Assembly (NCBI GenBank): GCA_009823505.1
Contig: VZQC01013986.1
Span: 688,250 to 752,249 of the forward strand
Reading direction: 5' to 3'
Source: Rhizomys pruinosus
Taxonomy: Eukaryota; Chordata; Mammalia; Rodentia; Spalacidae
DNA length: 64,000 nucleotides
Position 1 is the first letter of the stretch, and each line of letters begins with the position of its first letter. Positions 47,003-59,210 of the stretch are shown piece after piece. Made by a program: the position numbers and the translations under genes. A model generated the notes under the pieces. That model did not search any database, was not told the origin of the DNA, and was given only the letters and a program-made list of their open reading frames with translations.

Positions 47003-47335
47003 TTTTCAGTTTCTGTGGTAAAACACTGACCAATACCAACTTTGGGGGGGAAAGGATTTATTTCAGTTTACACTTTCAAAGCACAGACTGTCTTTGAGAG
47101 AAGTTAGGCAGGAACCAGGAGACAGAAACTGAAGCAGAGACCATGGAGGAACACTGCATACTGACTTCCGGCCCTCTGGGCTGAGCTCAGCCTGCTTGCT
47201 TATGCAGCTCAAGACCGCCTTCCCAGCGGCGGCACCACCCATGGTGGGCTAGGCCCTCCCACACCACTTGGCAATCGAGAGGATGCCCCCTAGACATGCC
47301 CGAAGGCCAATCTCATGGAAGCAGTCCCTCAGAAA
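47003..47335 (+). mobile_element. Non-autonomous hAT-Charlie-like rodent repeat (RChARR-type)
   Basis: tttctgtggtaaaacactga, ggaaaggatttatttcagtt, gaccatggaggaacactgca and ggcaccacccatggtgggct match, from memory, a common rodent DNA-transposon-derived repeat. Family name not tested. Confidence 0.6.
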
Positions 47336-47860
47336 AAAGTCAGGCAGGGCCGGAGGCAGGAGGATCCTTGCAGCTCAGTGGCCAATTGCTGAGCTCCCGG
47401 TACAAGAAGCGACCCCATCTCAAAATTAAAGCTCATGAAGTCCACCCACCAAGGAGCAGTTGGCAGTTGATGGCTACTGGGGAGAGAGAGTCACTTCTGC
47501 CCCTGCTCCTGTAGATGATCCCAGCAGTGGAAGACACTCAGTATTGACCTCTGACCTTCACGTGGATATGTGTGCATTTATGAACACATGAACACTTACC
47601 CACACATACAGAGACAACTCCGTGTTATTAAAGGGAAAAAAGAGAAGTTTAGAAAGTGATTTATAAGCATTTGGAGTCATGTTGTAGAATGTTCTTCCTC
47701 CTTCCCACTGATGTATATCGTAAGGACAATGTGTGATGTGTGGTTTAGACCTGAACTCCAAATCCTTGCTCAGCCCCCGGAAATGAGCCGGAAGTCCATG
47801 TGGTGGAATTTCTTCCTTGGGAAGACTGCATTTATATCTGTCATGTGTTTTTATTTCATG
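47336..47860. other. Unique intronic sequence
   Basis: No gene seen. Confidence 0.45.
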
Positions 47861-47947
47861 TGTCAAGGTCTCCTTAGGTAGCCCAGGGTGGCCTTGAATT
47901 TACAGTCCTCCTGTGATTACAAGCATGTACCACCACACCAGACTTCC
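47861..47947 (-). mobile_element. B1 fragment
   Basis: aggtctccttaggtagccca and caagcatgtaccaccacacc fit reverse B1. Confidence 0.7.
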
Positions 47948-47963
47948 CAAGTATTTTTAGTTA

Positions 47964-48180
47964 ATTTTTCTTTTCTTTTATGTGTATGAGTGTTTTGTTT
48001 ATGTGAAGGGAAGTGCACCATATGGGTGCAGTGCCCACAGAAGCCAGAAGAGGGCGCTCATGCCCCCTGAAAGTACAGGTGCAGATGGTTTTTAGCCGTC
48101 ATGTGAGTGTTGGGAACTGAACCCCAAGTCCTCTGCAAGAGCAGCCAGTGTTCTTAACTGCTGACCCATCTCTCCAGCCC
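47964..48180 (-). mobile_element. B2/B3-like SINE
   Basis: tttatgtgtatgagtgtttt to gacccatctctccagccc in reverse. Confidence 0.88.
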
Positions 48181-48362
48181 TTACACCTTGTATTTTTAGG
48201 TCCCACTCCTTATTTTGTAATATTCTATAGGCCATCATGGTCAAGATAGAATACGGTAATACGTTAGATACATTAAAGCCCAGTCAGTTTCATAGCTTAG
48301 CATATCTTTAGGTTTGTGCATGCAACACTTTTTCAGTGCTGGTAAAATCAAATCAAAAGCCC

Positions 48363-48514
48363 ATAAGCAGAGCATAGAGGCTCCTGCCTATAATTTTAGC
48401 ACTGGGGAGGCTAAGGCAAGGGGATTGCAAAGAATTCCAGGCCAGCATGAGCTACAAAGTGAGTTCTAGGTCAGCCTGGCTTTCGAGTGAGATCCTGTCT
48501 CAGAAAAATGCAAG
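48363..48514 (+). mobile_element. B1 SINE, diverged
   Basis: ctcctgcctataattttagc, aaagtgagttctaggtcagc and gatcctgtctcagaaaaa; directly followed by a B2-like SINE. Confidence 0.75.
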
Positions 48515-48697
48515 ACAGGACTGGAGAGATGGCTCAGCAGTTAAGAGCCCTTTCTGTGCTCGCAGAGGGCTAGAGTTTGGTTTCTGGCACACGTTATAAG
48601 ACTGGCAACCTCCTGTCGCTCCAGTTTCAGGAAATCCGAGGACATTCTGCATACACACGGGACATACACACAAACACATGCATCATAAAGAAAAAAA
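48515..48697 (+). mobile_element. B2/B3-like SINE
   Basis: caggactggagagatggctc to ataaagaaaaaaatctt. Confidence 0.85.
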
Positions 48698-49651
48698 TCT
48701 TTTTTAAAATGACAGAACAATATAACGTTTAGAAGCCATCAGTGTAGACAGGGTTAGGTGTCTGCTGTGTGGCTGATACAGGGATCCAGATTTTTGTCCT
48801 TTGTCTTCAGAAAGAGATTCTCTTCTTCTGCAAATTTCAGTTTGATGATTCCTTCTCTGCTTCTGCAGGGTGAACGTCAGTGGCAGGCTGGTTACCTTGG
48901 TGATTCTGGTATCTGATCCTTCCGCAGGTTCATTCTGTCCTCTCACCAGTGCTCAATGTCCCCAGGCTGAAAAGGACCTGGGAGGCACCTGGGTTTTAAT
49001 GTGCTGAATAATCCGACTCCCACAGTTTAGAGGAGAGTATTCAGAGCAAGTCTTCCTGCAAGTGAGAAGAGAGAAAGGATTTTGCCAGTGGTGTTTGCTT
49101 GGTTTTGAAAACACCTATTATTTGCAGTACTATTAAATAGCTGGCAAAGTCTTATTTGAGGATTGATGTTGATTTCCTATGTTCTTTTGTCCTTTTATTT
49201 TTCTTTTCTAGACACCTAGGAAGACCTGTTGTTAGGTTGTGTCTACCTTTAGACTGAAAGCAAAACCAGCCTGTCTTCTTTACATTCTAAAAGTGCTGTT
49301 GGTCAGATGGGAATTATAAAAATGCATCTTATTTGGACTTGCTCTCACATCTCATTTTCTTGGTTCATGACTCTGAAAGAGAAAAAATGACACAAAAATA
49401 TTACTTGATGATACTTGAATACTGGAGAAGAGCTAAGTTTCCCCTTTCTAAAGCTGATGGCTTCTTGAATATACACTGTCACTCAGGTGTGGGGGCCTGA
49501 AACCCACAAAATGCTTCACCCCAATGAACTCCTTAAATAAAAATGCTTCTTTTAACAAATCAGCTTAAGTTGGTTCATGAGAGGTATGGATGAGGGAAGA
49601 TGTGGTGTATAGTGATAGTTTAGCAAAGCAGTGTCCTAAGACACATATTTC
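48698..49651. other. Unique intronic sequence
   Basis: No gene or clear repeat seen. Confidence 0.5.
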
Positions 49652-49905
49652 AGGACTGGAGAGATATCTCAGTTGTGAAGAATGAATAGGGTCCTTGCAG
49701 AGCACCCACATCAGATGGTTTATAGCTACCTGTAATTCCAGCTCTAGGGAATTCAACACCCTCTTCTGGCTTCCGTGGACACTGCAGGTATGTGTACAGA
49801 CACATACTTAAGACACGCACATATAAATGTAATTAAAAACCTACATGCAGACAGTACATTCATACACATAATAAATAAAATTTTAAAAATCTTTTAAAAA
49901 ATTAA
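49652..49905 (+). mobile_element. B2-like SINE with extra B2-like 3' end
   Basis: caggactggagagatatctc to about 49838, then a second B2-like tail, acctacatgcagacagtaca, up to ataaaattttaaaa. Two 3' ends in one element suggest a nested or composite copy. Confidence 0.75.
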
Positions 49906-50689
49906 AAATAATGACACATATCCTATGTAAGCAGAAATATGTTTAGGCATTTAAACATATCTTCTTTGAATTTTGATCTCTGAATGTTAGTATATTGGTT
50001 AAATGTTGGGATTTTCTTCATCTCACTTGTAGTTACCAAGTGCTTACTGAGTTAATCAGACTCCATGTCCAGTGCTTTATAGAAAATATAGCCTGAGGTT
50101 TCCCCAGCCAAGAATCTTCTTCTGAGAGTTTACCTTTACTACTGTTTAAAAGTAAAATTTCCAAGTCCTGTAATCATTGTCATCATATTTTTGACTGGAG
50201 GAAGACATATTTGTATGTCCCCGATTAAGTTTTCCTGGAATTATATTTTAAAAGTCATCACTGGAAAAACCACTTTTAGTAATGGGGGCCGTTTCTTGCC
50301 TCTGTAACCATAAACATGACTCATTCAGCAAGGGCTTCTAAATCAAAGGGATTTTATAGTGAAAACATAAATTTCTGTTTAAAAGCCACGGTGAAGTTTT
50401 GTTGTTGTTGGGAAAAGTTCTTAGTAGAAATACTTTAGGAAACTGCGCCTCATATGTCCTGAGAGTTCTGCAGTTATCTCTGAGGCCAATTATTCAAATT
50501 GCTGCCATTAAGCTGATCACTGAGGAGCTCATTGCCGGAGTCCAGGAGATCCCAATGAGAATATCTGATGAAGAGCAGGGGCTACTGGAGGACAGCAACC
50601 CTCATCACAGGGACAGCTCAGGAAAAACACTTCATCAGAAGCCAGTGTTTGTGTGTCTGCTGGGGATAAGTATCACGGTCTTGTGTGCA
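49906..50689. other. Unique intronic sequence
   Basis: No gene seen. Confidence 0.5.
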
Positions 50690-50701
50690 TGCGCGCGCAC
50701 T

Positions 50702-50741
<40 letters not shown>

Positions 50742-51030
50742 ACGCATGAACACAGGCATGCTTGAGGAGGTCAAAGGACAGCTTTTGGAAAGTCCGCTCT
50801 CTCCTTCACTTTATTGAAGCAGGTTCTTTCTTGTTTCTGTCTCTCTGCATACTCCAGGCTAGCTGGCCCATATGCTTCTAATGATTCTGTTGTCTGACTC
50901 CATCTTGCTGTAGGATTATAGATATGTTCCACCACTTCCGGATTTTTACATAGGTTCTTGGGATCTAAACTCAGGTCTTCAGGCTTGCCTGGCAAGCACA
51001 TTTACCCATGAGTCACCTCTCTGGATCCCT
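50690..51030. repeat. GT-rich rodent interspersed repeat
   Basis: Starts with (GC/GT)n (pure GT at 50703-50738), then aggaggtcaaaggacagctt and a right end near cccatgagtcacctctctgg. Confidence 0.5.
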
Positions 51031-52379
51031 GCATTATGAGCATCATTCATTCATTCATTCAGTCACATCACTCAGATCTTTAGTGAATTCAGATCTGTAT
51101 ATGACATATTGTACTTAACTCTCAGTGATAATGACGATTTTCTTTCCTGCTCTACTGGACAGAATATATGAAACTGAAGAGAAACAGTTAAATACTGTTT
51201 CTTCCTGTCCTGTAACACAGGAGAAATCTGCTCCTCCTACATCAGTAGGAGAAAAGATAAATGAGTAATTAGTGGAACCCTACAGAGGTCCAGCGGATGA
51301 GCCAGGAAAGTAACTTGTAGGCTTCAGGATGGCATCTAGAAGCACTCAGAATCATGGAGGGAGCAGGTGAGAACACCAGTGAGGGAGCATCACGGTTTGT
51401 GAAGCAGGCAGTGGTGCTGGTGTACAGTGAGACTCCGGTCCACACTCTGCGGAGATTCCAGGTAATTTCCAGCCATAATGACCAGATAACTCCCCAACAC
51501 TGCAGAGTTCTGGCTTTGCAGAGGACCAGTAAGTGAGCCCCTGTGTGCATCTTTCTTCATATGAGCTCAGGAGATTCCTGTTCTTCCAGTAGTAGGTTTT
51601 ACACAAAATACACAGCCAGAAATGGGCCGATTTCTAAATCTGAATGTTGATACATTAAATATAAAAATATAACTTAAAACACTAGGCAGATCCAATTACC
51701 TTTCTCGGCCTTACATTTTTCTGACTCAGTGGTATATGACAGTTTTGTCCAGTGAGTTATTGTTGGAGACCGAAGTCATACTTCCATTTCAAGGAAAGAA
51801 CATAAGGTTTACAATGTCACTGAAAGGATATTTATTTCAATTCTTTAAGAAATTTCCTGTTACAAAAGAAAAATGCATGAAAGAACAAATAATGCCCAAC
51901 CATATTAAAGCTTTTATAAATAAAAGGAATGTCAAAGCAAGAAATTAAAATTATTTAATATCCAAACTAAAGTGCTCATAGGTAAATGTAGAAAAACGGC
52001 CCGCATTTCTGTGATTTGGATGAATAACCCCAGCAGGAGAAGGACTGGATGTGTTGGGCCCCTTAAGAAATAAAGCCTGAGGGGAGGTGCCTAGGTCATT
52101 GGTTTTTGTGTGTTCACAGGACTGTGGGACCAGAGTCTCTTCCTTCCCAGCCTCTTCGCCGTTGATGTCGTCTCCCACTCCTCCCGTTTCCTCTGGCTGT
52201 TCTTTCCCAGAGACCTAAGACCGTGGGGCCACCTGACCTTAAGCTGGAACTTCCAGAGCCACAACCAAGTTTTTCATACACATATCACTTCAAGTGTTTT
52301 GCTATAGGAATATGACTCTGACATATTCATTTTCTTTTAGAAGAACACTATGTTTATATTTTTTAATACATACAAACTT
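51031..52379. other. Unique intronic sequence
   Basis: No gene seen. A short (ATTC)n run lies at 51043-51061. Confidence 0.5.
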
Positions 52380-52398
52380 AAGAAAACCAGAGGACAGG

Positions 52399-52620
52399 GG
52401 CTGGAGACATGGCCTAGAGGTGGAGAGAGCCAACTGCTCTTACAGAGGACCGGGGTTTGATCCCCAGCACCCACATGGCAGCTGAGAACGGTCTTTAACT
52501 CCAGTTCCAGGGGAAACCGACACCCTCTTCTGACCTCTGCAGCACTGCATGACACAGATGCACAAACCTACATGCAGACAGTACACTCATATACATAAAA
52601 AATAAATAAAAAATGAGAAA
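52399..52620 (+). mobile_element. B2-like SINE, short form
   Basis: Exact 19-bp duplication aagaaaaccagaggacagg at 52380-52398 and 52621-52639. It lacks the internal duplication. Confidence 0.96.
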
Positions 52621-52639
52621 AAGAAAACCAGAGGACAGG

Positions 52640-55600
52640 CTTTGATTGATCATCTTAGTTCATAATAACATCTCTTTAAAACTAGGATATGTAGGTATTT
52701 TATTTATTAGTATCTTGTTATTCAGAAAAAAAATCAAAGGTAAGGAAAATTAAAAGTAAGAGGAAGGAGCCTAGTGTATTTAGAACTTTAGAAGAGCTTC
52801 AGCTTCTGGAAACCACTGGAGTCAGGACAGGTAATAAATAGTGCCGATCAGAAGAACCACAGCCCAGTGAGAGACACACAGCTCATCCAGTCTGGTATCT
52901 GCAGTCCTAACTATGCATCTTCCCTGTCCTAAGGGTGAAACAGTTTTATGGATGCTGTAGTTCAGTCATCGTTTCCTACAGAACTTTCACTGAAATGTAA
53001 CTATCACTTTAAGGGCACTAGGAGGCGATAACTTTATAAGGTCATTGGTTCAGAGGGCTCTACCATCTTCAGTGTGATGGGTACTGAGAGTCGACCCCTT
53101 CTTGTTCTCTTTACCCTGCCTCCTTCCACCATGGGATGATACAGCATTACGGCCTTCACAGCACTTTAATAGTAAACTACCCAGCCCATGAGAACTTTAA
53201 AGGATAAGTTAACCAGGAGTTGTATAACACTATCCTGTGAGCATAGCAGCCTTCATCATCAGAGCAGCTATGACCACTTGCAAGGGACCCTAAAGCTCTG
53301 GCTTATTGATTGCTAACTCTCCCTCATGGGGGGGGGTGAAGAGGGTCCTTCCACTCAGGCTGCTCCCGCCTGCATCTCTCTGCCAGTTTCTTGCTGACTG
53401 CACAAAGACTTGTGCTCTTGGGAGATGCTAGGATACATAGACTGTGGAAGGTTAACTGATGACAGGACTCCACTTGTGCAGCTATGGAGAAGTTGTCATC
53501 CAGGCTAGAGTAAGACTTTTTGGTGGTGTGGCTGCTTTGGGGTCACCTATGCCCTGTAAGTCAGCCCAATAAACTCATTGGTTCCCCTGGGCTTTGGGGA
53601 AATCATATTTTGATTTGGCTCTGAAGCCCTATAAGAAGAGTTCCCACAATAACAAGCTTGTAAGTTTTCTCAGCAAAAATGGACTAAAGTACTGGGTGAA
53701 AATGACAGAGACCTGCAGCTGAGCAGGGGGTGACATGGCCTCTGCATCCAACGAAAGGCCCATGCTTTGGAGCCAAATAGGACTGGGTTCTAGCTCTGCT
53801 GCCCGAGTCCTTGTGTGACTTGCTATGGGTTATTTTTCCCTACTGACATCCTGAGACCTTCATTTTAAGGTAGTGCTTGTTATTAGGGTTTTAGGAAATC
53901 CGTGAGGAATATGTAACTCTTGAGTTCCAGGAAGATTAAATGTGGTGACACTTCAATAATCAACTTTACTTGTGATAAGGCGGCTGGAGATGAGGGTTAA
54001 ATCTGTGGGCAAAGGTCTGATAGATGTCCCTGCCTGAACAGAGGGATGTCACTTCCCTCAACACCACCTACAGAGCTGGGATGGGATAGTTCTAGTTTTG
54101 GAAATCATCAGTAAGGGTTAGTTCCCACTTGTGTGATCGTATTTCCGGGGAGACAAAAACAGATGTCTGCTCACCCCAGATAGGGAGGCAACTGCACACC
54201 GAGGTAAGGGCACCACTAAAGTCCAGCTTGGGGATCCAAGGGTGTTATTTGGGATTACTTTTGTTATAGGAATACAGGTGAGGGGTGGCTTACAGGAGCA
54301 GAACTGACTCAAAGACCACAGTATCACCAAAAGCCCACTCCAGCCTGGGTGACAGCTCACAAAAGCAGGACACCTGGAGTGCACTACATACCCTGTAGGC
54401 AGTACAGCAGATTGGAGTGTCCTTTCCAGGTAGAGCAGCTGATCTGAGCCTCTTCCAGGCAGCTTGGCTGGTCTCAGAGTGACTCAGCAGCCCTTAGGTC
54501 TTGCTGGGCTAGTGAATATGGTCAGTTTCAGAGACTTCCTGAAGCTATTGGGTTGTTTGCTTCCTGAGCTAAAGGAACTTCCTTGCAGGGCAGAATACTC
54601 CACCTCCTCTCAGAACATCCTATTGTCTTAACTCTCTTTAATTTTTTAATTTTAATTTTTGAGAGTTTCATGCATGAAGATTGTCTTTGCATTATGTCTG
54701 ACCCTCCAAGCCCCCACCTCCCATGTCACCTTTCCCTCTCAATTTTTGTTTTCTTCTTTGATTATTATTATTACATATATACGGATACATTTATAAATAT
54801 GCATGCATTATATATAGTTCTATCTGTCTGTGTATCAGTTATCTAAAATGCACTTAGTCCATTAAGTGGTATTTATGCGTACCTGTGTTTAAGGCTCTCC
54901 ATTTGGGATTAGGTAATCTCTCAGGGAACTAGTCCCTGGCGAGAAACAATTCTTCCTTCCTGAGCTTGTAGCTCTTCATCTCGTGGTGGAACCCTGTGGC
55001 ATGCCCCGAAAATATCCTGCATCATAACAAGCATCTCTCCAAGGTGGAATGTCTTACCTTGGAGGAAATTGCTACATAACACTCCTCTCTCAAGGGCGGA
55101 TTTTGAATAATGTTTAAATCAGCTGAAAGGATATATTGACTGGGTAAGATAGGACACCCAGGGCCAGAAGCCACCTGCCATACCCCCATGGGCTATTCTG
55201 CATCCCAGTCATGTCTCTTGGGGACCAGGTAGGAGAGGGTTCTCTCAGTGCTGGGGTAGGGAGTGTTTGCAGCCAGTGCTCAGGAAGCCTGCTTCCTAGC
55301 ATTAGTGCACAGCCATGTGATCGTCTCTGGGCTGCATTTTTAGTGGTGCTATCTGCTAGACTGGATCAAGCGCTGGCCAAGTTTCTTTTGTAAACGTCAA
55401 GAAGAGATCCAGCAAGAAAGAGAGAGCTCTGTCGAAAAGAGACTGTTACATACATCTGGGAAGAGACTCAGAAAGATTAGACTTCCTTTAAGTTTGGGGG
55501 AACGTTTGTAAGATTCCCAAAGCTTTCTGCCTCCTCCCGTCTTTGGTATGGTCTCTTATGGTGAAACAGTTCCTAAAATGGAAAGACCTTTTGTGCAGGT

Positions 55601-55798
55601 TATCTATGGGAAAGAAGAGAAGAGGCAGGGGCTCAACTGTTGTAGTAGTTGGTTGAGAACCTGGGGGCACAGAGAACTTGGGGGCATAGCACTGTGGTCT
55701 GCAACTCAGACAAAGGAAAAAACGAAAGTGCTGTAAGGATGGCAGTGGAGAAGATGCAGATTTTCAATGTAGGACAGAGAATCCACTCTACATCCCTT
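52640..55798. other. Unique intronic sequence, 3.2 kb
   Basis: The longest low-repeat stretch. No gene, RNA or clear repeat seen. Confidence 0.5.
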
Positions 55799-55923
55799 AT
55801 TTATTTATGGTTTCTAGACAGGGTCTTTCCGTGGAGTCTAGGCTGACCTCAAACTCTTAATCTTCCTGCCTCAGCCTCTTCAAGTACAGGAATTGTAGAT
55901 ATATGCCTCCCACATCCAGCTAT
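55799..55923 (-). mobile_element. B1-related SINE, old
   Basis: tctagacagggtctttccgt and tcaagtacaggaattgtaga fit a diverged reverse B1. Confidence 0.65.
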
Positions 55924-56023
55924 TCTACCTTCTTGATAAGAGACATCTGTACAAATTTCCTGACCAATACGTAGAAAATTAAAGCTCTTAACAGACAAGG
56001 ATTTTTAAAAAAATAATTTCCTC

Positions 56024-56222
56024 GAGATGGAGAGATAGTTCAGAGGCTAAGAGCACTACCACTCTCACAGAGGACCTGACTTTGGTTACCAGTCCCCACA
56101 TCAAACAGCATGCAAATCCTGCTGCAGGGGATCTGACGTCATCTTCTGACCTCTGTAGGTACCTGCCTACACACATGCATACTGCCCCCCCACATACAAT
56201 TTTTTAAAAATTAAAATTATTT
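56024..56222 (+). mobile_element. B2/B3-like SINE, diverged
   Basis: gagatggagagatagttcag to cacatacaattttttaaaaa. Confidence 0.8.
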
Positions 56223-56280
56223 AATAAAACCACTTCTAATTTTAAAATAAAACCAGAAACTGTTTTTTGTAAAAAGTCAT

Positions 56281-56438
56281 TTTTTTTTTTTTTTTGGTCT
56301 TTTCGAGACAGGGTCTCCCTGTAGCCCCAGCTGTCCTGGAGCTCACTCTGTAGACCAGGCTGGCCTTGAACTCACAAAGATCCGCCTGCCTCTGCCTCCC
56401 AAGTGCTAGGATTAAAGGCATGCGCCACCACGCCCGAC
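56281..56438 (-). mobile_element. B1 SINE
   Basis: Complete reverse B1 between short aagtcat repeats; few changes. Confidence 0.94.
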
Positions 56439-56982
56439 AAGTCATCTTAACCTCACAAATATGCCAACTTGGAAAAGATTTTTGCATCAAATGAGTTGAA
56501 TAATGTGCAAATTAACTCATAGACCTCAAGTATGAGGTGGACTGCGTGTGCCAATCCTCTGACAACACGCTTCACACATTGTTTTCTCTGAGATCCTCTG
56601 GCTGCCAGGATTTCATTTTAAGAGTAGCAGTTGAGAGAGGGGGGAAGAATATGTTTTATTCTGTGGCTCAGAATCTGCTCTGACTTGTGGGCTGGACAGT
56701 TTACTCAAATACAGGCCTTAGGGTGATTGAATTCATTTCCTCTTTCACTCTGTAACATCCTGTTTATAAGAAAAAGACATTAAATGTCAGCTGGAGCACA
56801 AACTAGCTGTCCTAAAATCAGTATCTTACTGAACTTATGTCTTAAGTAAGTCCCAACTGTTTGGATGAAGAGTTTTGGGGAGGGGAGGGGAGCAGAGAAC
56901 ATTTACCTCCCAAGAAAAGTCATTTTGGTTTCACAAAAATGGAAACAGCCGAAAATGGAATCTGCAGGTGAGCCTATCATAT
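56439..56982. other. Unique intronic sequence
   Basis: No gene seen. Confidence 0.5.
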
Positions 56983-57008
56983 AACACACGCGCGCGTGCG
57001 CGCGCGTG

Positions 57009-57051
<43 letters not shown>
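56983..57051 (+). repeat. Alternating purine-pyrimidine tract (CG then CA)
   Basis: acacgcgcgcgtgcgcgc-type core (56983-57016) followed by (CA)n. About 68 bp of near-perfect Pu-Py alternation, a strong Z-DNA-type sequence. Confidence 0.95.
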
Positions 57052-57165
57052 GGAGTCAGATCTGTAAATGAGTTGAGCCAAGTTTCAAACATCATTGGGA
57101 TACATTAGCTCTCATGGTTCCTCTAAGAACTGGTAATTTATTTCTTTGTTGTTTGTTTGTTTATG

Positions 57166-57297
57166 ATTTAGTGTGTATACATAAGCACACACATGCCACA
57201 TCATACATGTGCAGGCCAGAGGCCTACTTGTGGAGTCACTTTCTCCTTCTGATCCAGGGATTAAACTCAGGTTATCAGATTTGGTAGCTCAGCCTCT
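57166..57297. repeat. Possible GT-rich rodent repeat fragment
   Basis: gtgtatacataagcacacac and gcaggccagaggcctacttg resemble the start of the repeat at 44585; it runs into the 15-bp array. Confidence 0.35.
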
Positions 57298-57612
57298 TCC
57301 ATGCCTCTCTGTCCCATGCCTCTCTGTCCCATGCCTCTCCATCCCAATGCCTCTCCGTCCCATGTCTCTCCGTCCCATGTTTCTCCATCCCATGCCTCTC
57401 CATCCCATGTCCCTCCATCGCATGTCCCTCCATCCCATGTCCCTCCATCTCATGCTTCTCTATCCTATGTCTCTCCATCCCATGCCTCTCCATCCCATGC
57501 CTCTCCATCCCATGCCTCTCCATCCCATGTCTCTCCATCCCATGTCCCTCCATCCCATGCCTCTCCATCCCATGCTTCTCTATCTTATGTCTCTCCATCC
57601 CATGCCTCTGTC
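57298..57612 (+). repeat. Minisatellite, 15-bp unit, about 21 copies
   Basis: Unit catgcctctccatcc with variants (tgtct, tgtcc, tgctt, ctatc). One unit has an extra A near 57346. The unit is five codons long, so both strands stay open (PMPLH-type and MERHG-type pentapeptides); no evidence of coding. Confidence 0.96.
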
Positions 57613-57828
57613 TCTTCCATGGCTGTACTTTCCCTGCTTCTTCCAAATGGAAGTCTCTCTTGGGGTCTCTGCCCCTCAGCCCCTTCTGATCACACATTCA
57701 ATGTGAACAGAGGAGAACCTCATTCTCTATAAAAGCAACCCACTCCTCGTTGAGTTCTGATCCAGACTTTATCATCTGAAGCATCCTACTTCTCTAGACT
57801 TCACTCAGCTGGCCGTGGTCAGCTCCTG

Positions 57829-58410
57829 GCCCATTTGTAGCCGCCTGATCCACTATAAGAATCCTCTGAGGAGAGAATACACTCTCACAGGCTGGGTGCT
57901 CATTATTTGTAGCTTTCTGATCCACTATAAGAATCCTCTGAGGAGAGGATACACTCTCACAGGCTGGGTGCTCATTATTTGTAGCTTTCTGATCCACTAT
58001 AAGAATCCTCTGAGGAGAGAATACACTCTCACAGGCTGGGTGCTCATTATTTGTAGCTTCCTGATCCACTACAAGAATCCTGTGAGGAGAGGATTCACTC
58101 TCACAGGCTGAATGCTCATTATTTGTAGTCTCCTGATCCACTACAAGAATCCTCTGAGGAGAGGATTCACTCTTACAGGCTGAATGCTCATTATTTGTAG
58201 TCTCCTGATCCACTACAAGGATCCTCCGAGGAGAGGATTCACTCTGACAGGCTGGGTGCTCATTATTTGTAGCTTCCTGATCCACTACAAGAATCCTCTG
58301 AGGAGAGGATTCACTCTGACAGGCTGGGTGCTCATTATTTGTAGCCTCCTGATCCACTACAAGAATCCTCTGAGGAGAGGATTCACTCTCACAGGCTGGG
58401 TGCTCATTAT
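57829..58410 (-). repeat. Minisatellite, 72-bp unit, about 8 copies
   Basis: cattatttgtag recurs at 57901, 57973, 58045, 58117, 58189, 58261 and 58333, with partial edges at 57832 and 58405: an exact 72-bp period. The unit is 24 codons and has no stop in one - strand frame, giving a 261-codon open frame (58579 to 57794) with eight repeats of the type NNEHPACESESSPQRILVVD. The + strand is also open for long runs. No known protein family recognised; sits inside a KCNK2 intron. Confidence 0.96.
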
Positions 58411-58555
58411 GTGACACTCCTGCCTGCCTTCTCACCTCCCTGCTTCCAGACATCAAATCATTTCTTCTGTGTTCTACCACGGTGCTATTCAATATACTCA
58501 GTAATGAGCAATTGTCTCTGTGAGGCTTTCTTCTTTTAACTCTGTGTGGAGTGGA

Positions 58556-58745
58556 TGTCTTGCTTGTGTGTCTGCACATGTGTGTCAGAGGTCAGAGGTC
58601 AACCTCAGGTGTTGGCTCTCACTTTCCATCTTTTTTTGAGAAGATGTCTTGTTTGCTGTCTTGTCTCTGCCACTCATCTCTTGGTAGGAATGCTGGGATT
58701 AGACTCCCACATGAGGACTTTTCAGGCTAAGGTTTGGATTTCTTA
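58556..58745. repeat. GT-rich rodent interspersed repeat, partial
   Basis: gtgtgtctgcacatgtgtgt, cagaggtcagaggtcaacct and gaatgctgggattagactcc are in the order of the repeat at 44585. Confidence 0.5.
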
Positions 58746-59210
58746 AGACAAGACCTTGATTCCTTATTCATAAAAATAATAATTTCAGTGCTTGATGCAT
58801 CATAACTACCTGTACTAGTTTGCACACATGTGGACGTGTGCAAATGTCCACAGCAAGTCCTCACGGTGAAATGATAACAGTCCATGGATGAGAGGTTCTT
58901 CAAAGACAAAGCACTCTTCTACTCATGTTTTCTTAGATCTAGGGCTTAAATTCATGAGTGCTTTGGGAATTCCTCTGAGAAGCTAGGGGAATGTATTGGT
59001 GGAATCCTGCAAATGGCTGTGGTTCTTCTCAGACCAGCTAGTGGCAGCATCGCCTCTGGCCCCTGTTAGTCCATCCTAGCTATGGGTTGAGAGCAGGACC
59101 ACCCATGGAGTCACTCACTCTCTGTTCAGTTTGGTGTTAAATGGGGTGGACTGCAAGCCCTGACTGGTAGCCAGGTACATATGCATGGCAAGAAAAGCTT
59201 AATAGCTAAC
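58746..59210. other. Unique intronic sequence
   Basis: No gene seen. Confidence 0.5.

Noticed and set aside
57275..57732. Long ORFs on both strands of the 15-bp array
   Set aside because: Explained by a repeat period divisible by three; the same region is open on both strands, which argues against selection for coding.
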